Assembly: GCF_036456085.1 (NCBI RefSeq) | Contig: NZ_CP138632.1 | Location: 744,001 to 808,000 of the forward strand | Length of the DNA: 64,000 bases | Direction of reading: 5' to 3' | Origin: Veillonella parvula | GTDB lineage: Bacteria > Bacillota > Negativicutes > Veillonellales > Veillonellaceae | In this document: piece after piece, positions 46,141 to 56,007 of the stretch | Numbering within the stretch: position 1 is the stretch's first letter | Layout: every line of letters begins with the position of its first letter | Notes under the pieces: model-generated | Database searches by the model: none | Seen by the model: the letters and a program-made list of their open reading frames with translations, nothing else | Told to the model about the DNA's origin: nothing | Translations under genes and position numbers: made by a program

Positions 46141-47307
46141 TTAATCTCTATCAAAAATATCTCTTGTATAAACTTTATCTTTTACACCTTCTAAGCTACT
46201 ATCCCAGCGATTAGCTACAATGACATCACTAACACGCTTAAAATCTTCAAAATTACGTATAACTGGCGAATTAAAGAAATCTTCTGCATCTAGTGTAGGT
46301 TCATATACTACCACAGCAATCCCTTTCGCCTTAATACGCTTCATAACACCTTGAATGGCTGATGCTCTAAAATTATCAGAGTTCATCTTCATGGTCAAGC
46401 GATAGATACCAACAATTTTCGGATTTTTAGCAATAATAGTATCTGCCACATGATCTTTACGTGTTCTATTCGCATCGACAATGGCAGAAATTAAGTTTTG
46501 TGGTACATCATTATAGTTAGCTAATAATTGCTTTGTATCTTTTGGCAAGCAATAACCACCATAACCAAAGGAAGGATTATTATAAAAATCTCCAATACGA
46601 GGATCTAAACAAACCCCCTTGATGATTTGACTTGTGCTAAGGCCACGTACTTCAGCATAGGAGTCTAACTCATTGAAATACGCTACACGTAATGCTAAAT
46701 ACGTATTAGCAAACAATTTAATTGCTTCCGCTTCCGTAGAATCAGTATATAATTGTGGAATATTTTCTTTAATAGCACCTTCCGCTAGTAATTGGCCAAA
46801 ACGACGTGCTCTGTCAGAATCCTCGCCCACAACAATACGGGATGGATGTAAATTATCGTATAAGGCTTTACCTTCACGCAAGAATTCTGGCGAGAAAATT
46901 AAATTCTCCGTATTAAATTCTTTGCGCATTTGTACCGTATAGCCTACCGGTACAGTTGATTTAATAATCATTACTGCATCAGGATTAATCTCTAGCACAG
47001 TTTTAATAACTTGTTCAACAGAAGATGTATCGAAAAAGTTTTTTTGAGGATCATAATTTGTAGGTGTCGAAATGATAACATAATCTGCACCTTTAAAAGC
47101 TTCTACTGGGTCAAGTGTAGCTTTGAAGTTTAACTCCTTAGTAGCTAAATACTCTTGCAATTCAGCATCTACAATAGGTGTCTCTTTGCGATTTAACATA
47201 TCTACTTTTTCTGGGATGATATCGAGGGCTACTACTTCATTATGCTGAGCTAACAACACACCATTGGAAAGGCCTACATAGCCTGTACCAGCAATTGCAA
47301 TTTTCAT
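46141..47307 (-). CDS. ugd: UDP-glucose 6-dehydrogenase
   Basis: The 388-residue enzyme has the Rossmann start [18 protein letters not shown], a central dimer helix, and the catalytic Cys in [19 protein letters not shown] (about Cys255). It oxidises UDP-glucose to UDP-glucuronate with NAD. It follows the UDP-glucuronate epimerase gene as TAAATG. Together they provide UDP-GlcA and probably UDP-GalA for the capsule. Confidence 0.92.
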   Translation of the reverse strand: MKIAIAGTGYVGLSNGVLLAQHNEVVALDIIPEKVDMLNRKETPIVDAELQEYLATKELNFKATLDPVEAFKGADYVIISTPTNYDPQKNFFDTSSVEQVIKTVLEINPDAVMIIKSTVPVGYTVQMRKEFNTENLIFSPEFLREGKALYDNLHPSRIVVGEDSDRARRFGQLLAEGAIKENIPQLYTDSTEAEAIKLFANTYLALRVAYFNELDSYAEVRGLSTSQIIKGVCLDPRIGDFYNNPSFGYGGYCLPKDTKQLLANYNDVPQNLISAIVDANRTRKDHVADTIIAKNPKIVGIYRLTMKMNSDNFRASAIQGVMKRIKAKGIAVVVYEPTLDAEDFFNSPVIRNFEDFKRVSDVIVANRWDSSLEGVKDKVYTRDIFDRD

Positions 47308-48405
47308 TTATTTGCCCTCCATCATATAGAAATCTTTATACCATATGGCAAAACGCTTTAACCCTTCTCGTAAGGTTGTATTAGGTTTAAAGCCAAAATC
47401 TGCTTCTAACGCACTTGTATCAGCATATGTAACAGGCACATCCCCTGGTTGCATAGGTACTAATTCTTTATGCTCCTCAAAATTATAATCTTCTGACAAT
47501 ACGCCAGCAGAAACCAATTCCTCTGAAAGAATGCGCACAAAATCAAGTAAATTTTCTGGGTTGCTATTGCCGATATTATAAATAGCGTACGGTGGAACCG
47601 GCAAGCCATCCGCACCATTGCGACGCTCTGGTGCAGTAGACATAACCTTAGAAACGCCTTCTACAATATCATCGATATAGGTGAAATCACGCTTACAATT
47701 GCCATAGTTAAAAATTTTAATTGTCCCACCATTACGTAATGTATTTGTAAAACCAAAGTATGCCATATCTGGACGCCCTGCAGGACCGTATACAGTGAAG
47801 AAACGAAGCCCTGTGCTAGGGATGTTATATAATTTAGCATACGAATAAGCCAATAACTCATTTGATTTTTTTGTAGCTGCATAAAGAGATACAGGATTAT
47901 CTACTTTATCATCTGTAGAGTATGGGATTTGTTTATTTGCACCATATACAGAAGAAGATGATGCATACACTAAATGTTCTACACCTCTTTCACCATCGTC
48001 ATAAGAGTGACGACAAGCCTCTAAAATATTATAGAACCCAATAATATTAGCCTCTATATAAGCATCAGGGTTAGTAATGGAATAACGAACCCCTGCTTGA
48101 GCTGCTAGATTTACTACAACTCGTGGTTTATATACATCAAAGATTTCATCAATAAAAGCCTTATCTGCAATATTCCCTTTTTTAAAAATCCATGTATTTT
48201 TATTGTCTTTGCTAATCTCGTCAATTTGTTGCAAACGATACTCTTTCAATGCTACATCGTAGTAATCATTAACAGAATCTATGCCGATTATTTGAGTTCC
48301 TTCTGCTTCAGATAAGAGAGACATAACTAAGTTAGCCCCTACAAATCCAGCAGCACCCGTTACAAGGATTACCGTGTTGTTTAAATCTACATTTTTTGAA
48401 AGCAT
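47308..48405 (-). CDS. UDP-glucuronate 4-epimerase-like SDR enzyme
   Basis: The 365-residue extended SDR has ILVTGAAGFVGANL-like NAD binding (VTGAAGFVGANLVMSL, about residues 16-31), the catalytic Ser-Tyr-x3-Lys (SSSSVYGANK, YAATKKSNELLA) and RFFTVYGPAGRPDMAYF, typical of CapI-like UDP-glucuronate 4-epimerases. ATG 48403-48405 has AAAGGAGTACAT upstream; five codons earlier is an alternative. It is directly followed by ugd, which supplies its substrate. Substrate assignment rests on similarity and context. Confidence 0.85.
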   Translation of the reverse strand: MLSKNVDLNNTVILVTGAAGFVGANLVMSLLSEAEGTQIIGIDSVNDYYDVALKEYRLQQIDEISKDNKNTWIFKKGNIADKAFIDEIFDVYKPRVVVNLAAQAGVRYSITNPDAYIEANIIGFYNILEACRHSYDDGERGVEHLVYASSSSVYGANKQIPYSTDDKVDNPVSLYAATKKSNELLAYSYAKLYNIPSTGLRFFTVYGPAGRPDMAYFGFTNTLRNGGTIKIFNYGNCKRDFTYIDDIVEGVSKVMSTAPERRNGADGLPVPPYAIYNIGNSNPENLLDFVRILSEELVSAGVLSEDYNFEEHKELVPMQPGDVPVTYADTSALEADFGFKPNTTLREGLKRFAIWYKDFYMMEGK

Positions 48406-48427
48406 ATGTACTCCTTTCATAGTTCTG

Positions 48428-49882
48428 TTAATTATGTCGTTTTACTTTACTTAAGACTTTTTTATAGCCAGAAGCAATAATTATGCGCTCAGATGGAATG
48501 ACGTATAAAATAGCCACATATAATACAACACATAAAAGCATACAGACGACGGTCCACCATACTGCATCATAGAGATGTAAAATACTATAGGCAATTAACC
48601 CAACTATAGATGCTGTAATGAGATATACACTGATATTAGATATTATGCGAAATGCACTCATATTGACAAATAAAGACAATAGCAACATAGCAGCTGCTAA
48701 CATTTCCATTCTTACTAACGATCGAGCATATACAAATATACTGAAATCATATTGAACAAAAATATAAATGACTGGTGCTAAAACAATCAAATGCAATATT
48801 TGAGCCCAAAACGATAGATTTGGCATTCCTTTTGCACGGAATATTTCGGAAATCAAGTTAGCTGTTACAGTCATAATAGCCGAACTCAATGCCCAAGAAC
48901 CTAATACAATACCCGCTAACTTCCATTGAGGACCTAGTAATATATGCACTACAAAGTCTTGGAATACAAATAATCCTACCCCTATAGGCACTAGAAATAA
49001 AGCCATATAGCGTTGGAATGTAAAGAATGTATTCGAAAAGGCCTGTTGATCATTCTGTACTCGGCTTAAGGCCGCGAATAATACTGGTGCCAATGATGCT
49101 GTTGCCATAGCCATGACGGTAGTAACAATAGCCATTGGCATCTTATATATACCCAAATAATAAGCATCAAGACATCGGCTAATGATAAATGTGTCTACCC
49201 AGGCTGTAAGCCATATAGAAAATGCTTCTGCTAATGACCATGCACTATAACTAAACATTTTCATAAAGACGCGACCACTAAAGAATAAATGAATTTGATT
49301 CCTTCGACTCTTTAATAAGGCCAACGCCGTAAATAGCTGAGCCCCTAATATACCAGCAATTAAAGACCAATAATCGTACCCCATAAGCGCCATTGGTATA
49401 GATATCAATATAGGTGTAAGAATTGTTATGAGCCTAATATTTAAAAGAAACTTGAAATTAAAATCTCTTCGATACAATGCCATTTGGACACTACTAAAAG
49501 CAGATAAAGGAATCATAGCGCCCATCACGGCTAAAGGTATACCTAAGCCATCATTACCTACTAATACGGCCAATTCATCACGACCGATTATGATAGCGCC
49601 CCATAAAACTAGAGAAAACACTAGGTTGGCAATAAAGGCCACATCTGTGGCCTCTTGCTTATCTTGGGTACTTTCAAACTCATGCTGAACAAGAAATTTT
49701 TGAAAACCCGCATCAGCAAGCATTTCCGCAAAAGATATAACCATCATAATCGTCGCCAATATGCCGAATGCAGTCGGTGCTAACATATGAGCCAATATTA
49801 TATTTGTCAGTGGTGTGATAAGCTTTGCCAAAACCTCTGTAATAACAGACCATTTAGCAGCAGCTACGATTTTAGTATCCAT
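48428..49882 (-). CDS. Polysaccharide flippase (Wzx/MOP family)
   Basis: The 484-residue protein has 12-14 hydrophobic helices with the start IVAAAKWSVITEVLAKLITPLTNIILA and LAPTAFGILATIMMVI, typical of WzxC-like lipid-linked oligosaccharide flippases. It should move repeat units across the inner membrane. Its ATG shares TAATG with the CapA stop. Wzx, Wzy, Wzz and an export protein in one cluster define a Wzy-dependent pathway. Confidence 0.88.
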   Translation of the reverse strand: MDTKIVAAAKWSVITEVLAKLITPLTNIILAHMLAPTAFGILATIMMVISFAEMLADAGFQKFLVQHEFESTQDKQEATDVAFIANLVFSLVLWGAIIIGRDELAVLVGNDGLGIPLAVMGAMIPLSAFSSVQMALYRRDFNFKFLLNIRLITILTPILISIPMALMGYDYWSLIAGILGAQLFTALALLKSRRNQIHLFFSGRVFMKMFSYSAWSLAEAFSIWLTAWVDTFIISRCLDAYYLGIYKMPMAIVTTVMAMATASLAPVLFAALSRVQNDQQAFSNTFFTFQRYMALFLVPIGVGLFVFQDFVVHILLGPQWKLAGIVLGSWALSSAIMTVTANLISEIFRAKGMPNLSFWAQILHLIVLAPVIYIFVQYDFSIFVYARSLVRMEMLAAAMLLLSLFVNMSAFRIISNISVYLITASIVGLIAYSILHLYDAVWWTVVCMLLCVVLYVAILYVIPSERIIIASGYKKVLSKVKRHN

Positions 49883-51021
49883 TATTTCTTATTGATATTC
49901 TTAATGCCTCTCAAGAATAGTTCATGATGAGCTTCACATTCCAAATAATTTTGTATTGCTAAATAACTCGTTTTGCCCAAAATAAGTTCTACCAATTTTC
50001 GGCCCAATAAAGCATTAATAGCGCGTACAATAAATGATCTACCTAAAAACTCACGCAAATAACGTTTTACATGTGTATCAGCAAAGGCCTTATAAGCTTG
50101 AGTCACAAAGTGAGGGTCTTTAATTTCTTCACTACGTTTTCTATAAGCCTCTAATGTTTCTGTAGCTTCAACTTCTGTGGCTAGTCGTGTACCATTATCG
50201 GTTCTACGAATAGGCAATTCAGACACCACAAAATCATCCTTAGTTACGTCTATAGTAACTAGTATTGCATCTTTCACAAATTCCTGATGATTTACATAAA
50301 AGTCAGAGTTAAAAATAAAGTTTCCCTGTCCATAAATGATAGTGCCCCCCTGGTAATCTTCGCGAGACCCTACACAATGATTATGTTGACAGATAACGAG
50401 ATTCGCTCCACTATCGACAAATTTATGGCAATATTTCTGTAGCATAGGAGATGGATAGCGATAGAATTCCTTGCCGCCGTGATATAGAACGATGACGTAG
50501 TCGCATTGTGCCTTTAAAACTTTCACTTCGTCAAAGCTTTCTAGCACATCAAAAGGATTAGCCCCCATTGTATGACAAGTAGCTATAGTAAACTCGTTCT
50601 CTGTACAAAGATAGAATCCAATACGTACATTATCTTTTTCAAAGATAAATGGCTTCTTAGCCTCTTTCAAATTAGCTCCAGCTCCAGCATGAGCAATCTT
50701 ATGCTGCTTCAACAAATTTAATGTTGTCGTCAACCCTTCCCCCCCTTGATCTAAGGAGTGGTTATTAGCCAGTGTTAAAAATAACGGCTCTAATGCCTTA
50801 TATCCATTAATTGTTTTTGTAGGCGCAATTAAATTATTACCAAATTTTACGATGGGTGTCTCTATATCAGTAAGAGGAACCTCTAAATTGAAAACATTTA
50901 AATCCGATTGCTTCAAAATTTCATAAAGCTCTTTTCCTACAAAAGCTTCTCCATTACCGTTTTCAAATAATGTTTTATTAATATCCGTAGGAACTAAATC
51001 AGCCCCGATGTACATTCTCAA
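49882..51021 (-). CDS. CapA-like (PGA_cap) metallophosphatase-fold protein
   Basis: The 379-residue protein has the PGA_cap features: an N-terminal GADLVPTD with the metal Asp, LTLANNHSLDQGGEGL, a YHGG stretch and ICQHNHCVGSREDYQGGTIIYGQGNF. CapA-type proteins attach or modify poly-glutamate or other polymers; a calcineurin-like esterase activity is suspected. Start TTG at 51021 overlaps the ATP-grasp gene by 23 bp; ATG 51015 is also possible. Next to an ATP-grasp enzyme it suggests an amino-acid decoration of the polymer. Confidence 0.8.
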   Translation of the reverse strand: MRMYIGADLVPTDINKTLFENGNGEAFVGKELYEILKQSDLNVFNLEVPLTDIETPIVKFGNNLIAPTKTINGYKALEPLFLTLANNHSLDQGGEGLTTTLNLLKQHKIAHAGAGANLKEAKKPFIFEKDNVRIGFYLCTENEFTIATCHTMGANPFDVLESFDEVKVLKAQCDYVIVLYHGGKEFYRYPSPMLQKYCHKFVDSGANLVICQHNHCVGSREDYQGGTIIYGQGNFIFNSDFYVNHQEFVKDAILVTIDVTKDDFVVSELPIRRTDNGTRLATEVEATETLEAYRKRSEEIKDPHFVTQAYKAFADTHVKRYLREFLGRSFIVRAINALLGRKLVELILGKTSYLAIQNYLECEAHHELFLRGIKNINKK

Positions 51022-51931
51022 GATGTAACCACTCTCCTAATTCATAATCCTTTGACATAGGACGAAATCTTTCAAATCCAGCACCAGGGAAAAATGTTAA
51101 TTCTCCAATAAATAGATGCCCTTTAATTTCATAAAAATCAACACGCAAAAATGGACACCCTTTGCTAAGCTCCATCGCAACCTGTTGCATTTCACCATAT
51201 GTATCTGGCTTTGGAAACTCTGTAGGTAACGGTGGATAATGTCCAAAATGAATTCCCATAGGATTCCAATCGATATCATAGAAGTTCATACGCGTTCCTG
51301 TTTTAGAAAAACGATTAGAACATACTACTGTTAACTTTGGTTCACCATGAAAGCAATACATCTTATAATCTAATATGTCATTGCTACCTAACTCCGACAA
51401 ATATTCCTCTCCGATAATACGTCGAGGAACATTCTTATAAGGCCACTCTCTAGCAATACGTGAATAATCCCGTTTTAAGAATGTTCTTAATTTAGCTTTT
51501 GCTGCTTCCCAATCAAGTGTTGATTTATCTTTACAAATAACGATGCCTCCACTATCATGTGTACATTTCAAAACGAATTGATTAGGCAATCTATCAAGAT
51601 CAATATCATCTACAGAGTTCCATACGGAAATCGTAGGTATTATATACTGATTTCCTACACGTTGAGCAATAAAATGTTTAGCTTCATGTTTATCAACCAT
51701 CACTGTTTGTATTGGGTCTCTAAAATTAACCTTAAGCCATTGTAACTTTTCGCTGAAAGTTTTTGGATTTTCTAGATCTAAAGGGTATCCCATATACTTA
51801 GGAAATACCTTCTTCAAAAAGTCTTCATCAGACAAAGAGTCATAATAACCCGATTTAATTAATATCCTCGTACGATAGTAAGGTTTTGTTAGAAAGGACA
51901 TGCCAACATTACACAATTTTCTGAACTTCAT
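50999..51931 (-). CDS. TupA-like ATP-grasp enzyme
   Basis: The 310-residue protein matches the ATP-grasp_TupA family (teichuronopeptide synthesis): KTFSEKLQWLK, VMVDKHEAKHFI, PNQFVLKCTHDSGG, ILDYKMYCFHGEPK, PFLRVDFYEIKG and GELTFFPGAGFE with metal-binding Glu. These enzymes probably ligate an amino acid or peptide to a glycan. The ribosome site GGAAAGGACGAAAAC lies in the end of the polymerase gene, overlapping 23 bp. The neighbour CapA may act on the same linkage. Confidence 0.82.
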   Translation of the reverse strand: MKFRKLCNVGMSFLTKPYYRTRILIKSGYYDSLSDEDFLKKVFPKYMGYPLDLENPKTFSEKLQWLKVNFRDPIQTVMVDKHEAKHFIAQRVGNQYIIPTISVWNSVDDIDLDRLPNQFVLKCTHDSGGIVICKDKSTLDWEAAKAKLRTFLKRDYSRIAREWPYKNVPRRIIGEEYLSELGSNDILDYKMYCFHGEPKLTVVCSNRFSKTGTRMNFYDIDWNPMGIHFGHYPPLPTEFPKPDTYGEMQQVAMELSKGCPFLRVDFYEIKGHLFIGELTFFPGAGFERFRPMSKDYELGEWLHLENVHRG

Positions 51932-53150
51932 GTTTTCGTCCTTTCCGAAGCAGTTGCACTTCTAAATAAAACAACATCATATAAAAATAAGTGCTCTTAC
52001 TTTCATAAGAAACCATACCCATATCCATAACAATCTGTGAAAGGAATAGAATGAGTACCATTATATATTCATTACTATGGATATCACGATAGCGAATTAA
52101 ATTATAAGCCACATAGAGATACATTGAATAATAGGCTAGTAAACCAATGACACCCGTGCCAGCTAATAACTCAATATAATTGTTATGCAAGTAGTAATTA
52201 TCTTTGCCATACACGAAAAAAGTATATACAGATGGATTATTGATACCTACACCAGTTATGGGAGATTGATAAAATAAGTCCCATCCAATATCTACCAAAG
52301 CTAACCGAATAATAGTGGATGAGTCCCCCCCTGTGCCTGTAAAGGCTTCTACCATGTTAGACATTCGGTCTAATACTTCAGAGAACATCGGCAATTGCAA
52401 TACCGCAATACCTATAATGGTAAGACCTAATAAGGAACCAATAACTTTTACAATAGAATTGACCGCATTAGCACTACGAAAACTTTTAAAAATAAAGAGT
52501 AATACTGTACCAACACCGACAAAAACTAAGGCCTTACGACTACCTGTAGCCGCTAAAATACCAAGTGTTGGTAATGCAATAATATGCCACCAACGAGGAC
52601 GATTGTATAGCATATAATACAAGGTCATAACAATAGCATTGGCACCCAATAGCCCTACCGTATTCGCATTCAATGCATCATTAGCAATACGTGCTGAGGA
52701 TGATAAAACAGTAATAAAATAATCTAAACCGTAGAAATAAACAGTATAGAAACAAACTATATAGCCTGTCCACATGCCAATCTTTAATAATGTATCCACC
52801 GATTTCTTATCTTGATAACACATGTATAAAATGATGAGCATAAAGAATATCTTGACCATATCAAAACTTCGGCTCATAGCTACGGAAACATCTGTGGCAT
52901 TAATCGCACTTAGATAACAAGCACCAATAAAAATCAACATATAAGCATACATCCAATTAAACCGCAGTTTTATAACACCCTGTTCTCGTATAAGATAAAA
53001 AATGATGAGACCAAATAAGCATGCAAATAATACATACGCACCATAGTTCGCTTCGCCAAGGGCAAAGGAAATGGTCAACGACAACACTAAAAAGATTAGA
53101 GTTATGAACCATATCATGCGATCAGCAAGAGCCGTAATATTTAACTTCAA
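51909..53150 (-). CDS. O-antigen ligase/Wzy-type polymerase
   Basis: The 413-residue protein has 10-12 hydrophobic helices and the large periplasmic loop with the Wzy_C signature (PITGVGINNPSVYTFF, YLHNNYIELLAGTGVIGLLAYY). It should polymerise capsule repeats on the outer face of the inner membrane. The start is TTG after GGAGGAGAACCA; no ATG is close. It lies between a GT4 gene and the ATP-grasp gene. Confidence 0.85.
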   Translation of the reverse strand: MKLNITALADRMIWFITLIFLVLSLTISFALGEANYGAYVLFACLFGLIIFYLIREQGVIKLRFNWMYAYMLIFIGACYLSAINATDVSVAMSRSFDMVKIFFMLIILYMCYQDKKSVDTLLKIGMWTGYIVCFYTVYFYGLDYFITVLSSSARIANDALNANTVGLLGANAIVMTLYYMLYNRPRWWHIIALPTLGILAATGSRKALVFVGVGTVLLFIFKSFRSANAVNSIVKVIGSLLGLTIIGIAVLQLPMFSEVLDRMSNMVEAFTGTGGDSSTIIRLALVDIGWDLFYQSPITGVGINNPSVYTFFVYGKDNYYLHNNYIELLAGTGVIGLLAYYSMYLYVAYNLIRYRDIHSNEYIMVLILFLSQIVMDMGMVSYESKSTYFYMMLFYLEVQLLRKGRKHEVQKIV

Positions 53151-53169
53151 TGGTTCTCCTCCTTACAAC

Positions 53170-54237
53170 TCATAAAACTTCTAACCAACGTTTTGCGATT
53201 TTCCATAATGGAAATTCATCGCGTACTTTGATGGCATTCTGTGAAAGTTTAGCCGCTAGTGCAGGGTCCTTTAATACACTGCGCATGGCTTCATACATAG
53301 CCTGCGTATCACCTACAGGTACGAGAATGCCATTCTCTCCACTTTTAATTACCATGCGAGCACCGCCTACAGGACAATCTGTGACTACTACAGGTAAGCC
53401 CATACCCAATGCTTCTAGCATGGAATTTGAAATACCTTCAAAATCAGAGGATGATACAAACATAGAACAAGGGGCTACCTTTTCTAAAATATTACTAGCA
53501 AAGCCAGGCAATAAAATGCGATTCTCTAAATTAAGAGACTTAATTTGAGCTCGTAGTTCATCCTCTAATACACCTTGTCCATAAATGACGAGTTTATACG
53601 CTGGAAACTCGTCTGCCAACATACTGAAGGCATTAATCATCATAGGCAAATTCTTTTGCGGATGCAAACGACAAGCTGTAACAATTGTCTTTTCTCGTTC
53701 CCCCTCTATTGGTGGTGGCAATTTACCATTAATAGGATTGGGGATAATAACACCGCGATTTTGCACAGATTTTGGGAAATAAGAACGAGCATCTTCCGTT
53801 TGGAATACTAGTGCATCTGCAAATCTAAAGGCAAAGTCGCGTAACGCTTGTTGATGCCAACCAATAGGAACTTTGCGTGGATTATTGCGTTCAGAAAAAA
53901 CAATGCGATTTTTTATAAACCAAGAGCTAATCGCTAAGATAAAACTCGATGCAGACAAAAAAGATAAGCATGTCGCATTTGGCCTAGTCTTTAAGATTTT
54001 GATTAGTTCTTTTATTTCTTGCATAAAGCGAATGACTTTATTAGAGCTTGTAGTATGAATTTCGATTTGTTCAATACCTTCCTCTAACGCATATTCATTA
54101 CCATATCGATTAGGGCTTGTTTGGATAACTGTAATATGATGACCATCATGTACCCACTGACGAGCCAACTCTGTTAAGATTCGTTCAGCCCCATCGTTAC
54201 CAAGGGAGATGGTGACAATTATTATTTCCTTTTTCAT
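53170..54237 (-). CDS. GT4-family glycosyltransferase
   Basis: The 355-residue GT-B enzyme starts MKKEIIIVTISLGNDGAERILTEL, and has the donor-binding EGISNSMLEALGMGLPVVVTD with the E-x7-E pattern (about residues 275-290). It transfers a sugar to the lipid-linked repeat unit. ATG follows AGAGGAAGGCTT and overlaps the epimerase gene by 4 bp. Donor and linkage unknown. Confidence 0.88.
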   Translation of the reverse strand: MKKEIIIVTISLGNDGAERILTELARQWVHDGHHITVIQTSPNRYGNEYALEEGIEQIEIHTTSSNKVIRFMQEIKELIKILKTRPNATCLSFLSASSFILAISSWFIKNRIVFSERNNPRKVPIGWHQQALRDFAFRFADALVFQTEDARSYFPKSVQNRGVIIPNPINGKLPPPIEGEREKTIVTACRLHPQKNLPMMINAFSMLADEFPAYKLVIYGQGVLEDELRAQIKSLNLENRILLPGFASNILEKVAPCSMFVSSSDFEGISNSMLEALGMGLPVVVTDCPVGGARMVIKSGENGILVPVGDTQAMYEAMRSVLKDPALAAKLSQNAIKVRDEFPLWKIAKRWLEVL

Positions 54238-55283
54238 AAGCCTTCCTCTTGGATATATTCTGCCAGTCTTACATAGGCTTGTGCCATTGATACCTTAGGT
54301 TTCCAACCTAAAGACTTTAACTTCTTAGAACTTAAGAACATGTGTACTGTCGGTGCATAGCCGAACCCTTGTACATCTTCTGGAATATCAAAAACAACTT
54401 TACTCTTATTATTGCTCACATGGGTTGCCACTAATTGAGCAATGCTTGCAATAGAACGAGTCTCTTCATCATGACATACATTATAGGCCTCGCCAGCTTT
54501 GCCCGCCTTCATAAGGGCTAAAATACCAGTTAATGCATCGGTAATGTAGCAATAGTTCGACATAGAATCGCCTTTTGTGTGAAGAACAATATTTTCATGT
54601 TTAAGAGCACTCTTGGTAAACTGCATGAATACACGGTTATCTGATACCGGAACACCAGGTCCAAAGGTTTGAGCTAGTCTAGCTATTACAGCAGGCACGC
54701 CATATTCCACAGCATAGGACTTGCAATAACATTCACATAGTCTCTTACTTTCAGAATAAGAACTACGAACATTTAGGTGATCAAGATACCCTAATCGGTC
54801 TTCAGTCATAACTTGACCAGACTCATAAGGTACACCATATTGTTCCATACTAGATAAATAAACTACTTTCTTTACCTTTTTTCGACGGCCTAACTCGAGC
54901 ATGGCCTCCGTGCCATAAATAGAGGTACGGATAGTTTCTACTGGATGTTCTACAAAAAACTTAGATTGTGTTGGTGCGGCTCCATGCAAAATATAATCAC
55001 ATGGCACATCAATAGATTCTAATGAGCCATCTACTAGGGTTAACGACTTATTGTCTAAATACTCACCGAGAATGGTTTTTGCCTTTTCATGGCTTCGCAC
55101 ATGACCAATCACTTTTAAATCCAGGTCATGAGTCTCATTGGCAAGTATAAGTAATTTTATAAACATCGATCCAATAAGCCCCGTTGCACCTGTTATAAGA
55201 ATGCGTTGATGACGGAGGAAATGAAAGTAATTTTTTTCATGTACTAAAGCCGTTAACTCACGTTGAATAACGGAATTACTCAT
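54234..55283 (-). CDS. NAD-dependent epimerase/dehydratase (SDR)
   Basis: The 349-residue extended SDR has RILITGATGLIGSMFI for NAD binding (about residues 28-43), the catalytic Tyr and Lys in SYSESKRLCE, and a LSSMEQYGVPYESG segment. It overlaps the cytidylyltransferase gene by 8 bp. The trio cytidylyltransferase-SDR-LicD is found in capsule clusters that use CDP-activated polyols or sugars. Its exact substrate is not clear; TarJ-like reduction is less likely because it is not a medium-chain dehydrogenase. Confidence 0.82.
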   Translation of the reverse strand: MSNSVIQRELTALVHEKNYFHFLRHQRILITGATGLIGSMFIKLLILANETHDLDLKVIGHVRSHEKAKTILGEYLDNKSLTLVDGSLESIDVPCDYILHGAAPTQSKFFVEHPVETIRTSIYGTEAMLELGRRKKVKKVVYLSSMEQYGVPYESGQVMTEDRLGYLDHLNVRSSYSESKRLCECYCKSYAVEYGVPAVIARLAQTFGPGVPVSDNRVFMQFTKSALKHENIVLHTKGDSMSNYCYITDALTGILALMKAGKAGEAYNVCHDEETRSIASIAQLVATHVSNNKSKVVFDIPEDVQGFGYAPTVHMFLSSKKLKSLGWKPKVSMAQAYVRLAEYIQEEGL

Positions 55284-55998
55284 CTTTTAATCCTCCTAGC
55301 TCACGATTTTTAATAATCCCTGTGAACATATAATAATCAGATGGAGTTGTAATCTTTATATTTTCAGTTTCCCCTAATACAGGATATAGAGTATATCCAT
55401 AGTGCATCATCATCGATGCGGAATCAATAAAGTCATGAATGCCCTCATCTTTTGCACGATTATGAACTGATATAATATCATCTAATCTAAAACTCTGGGG
55501 CGCTTTAGCCATGAGACATTCATTACGATTTAAAATGCGGTTAATAGAACCATTTTGGGTAACCATAACCGTTTCTATAGCTGGAGTAACAGTAATGGCA
55601 GACCCCTTTGATTCAACAGATTCTATGTTTCTCTCTATAGTAGAATTATCTACAAGTGGACGAACCCCATCATGAATCAATACAGTCACCGCATCATCAG
55701 GAAATAAACGCTTAGCCTCTACGAGTCCATTATATTGGGATTCTAGAGCGCTTTCACCACCAGGCACAATGGATAATACCTTTTGTAGCCCCGCCTTTTT
55801 GATGAGCTGTTTTGTATGATCAATCCATTCTGCTTTGCAGGCAAGAACAATCCCATCAATTGTCTCCGTTTGTTCAAACACATCTAAGGTTTGAATCAAA
55901 ATTGGTCTACCGTTCCATTCTAAAAATTGTTTTGGCGTCTTGCTATTTTTCATACGAGCACCTACGCCACCCGCAAAGATTACTGCTATTCGTTTCAT
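55276..55998 (-). CDS. IspD/TarI-family cytidylyltransferase
   Basis: The 240-residue protein has the CTP-binding FAGGVGARMKNSKTPKQFL near residue 8, HDGVRPLV about 110, and TVTPAIETVM. It resembles TarI (ribitol-5-phosphate cytidylyltransferase) and IspD. The capsule context and the neighbouring LicD point to CDP-polyol synthesis rather than isoprenoids. ATG follows AAGGAGGGCCT. Confidence 0.83.
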   Translation of the reverse strand: MKRIAVIFAGGVGARMKNSKTPKQFLEWNGRPILIQTLDVFEQTETIDGIVLACKAEWIDHTKQLIKKAGLQKVLSIVPGGESALESQYNGLVEAKRLFPDDAVTVLIHDGVRPLVDNSTIERNIESVESKGSAITVTPAIETVMVTQNGSINRILNRNECLMAKAPQSFRLDDIISVHNRAKDEGIHDFIDSASMMMHYGYTLYPVLGETENIKITTPSDYYMFTGIIKNRELGGLKDE

Positions 55999-56007
55999 AG
56001 GCCCTCC

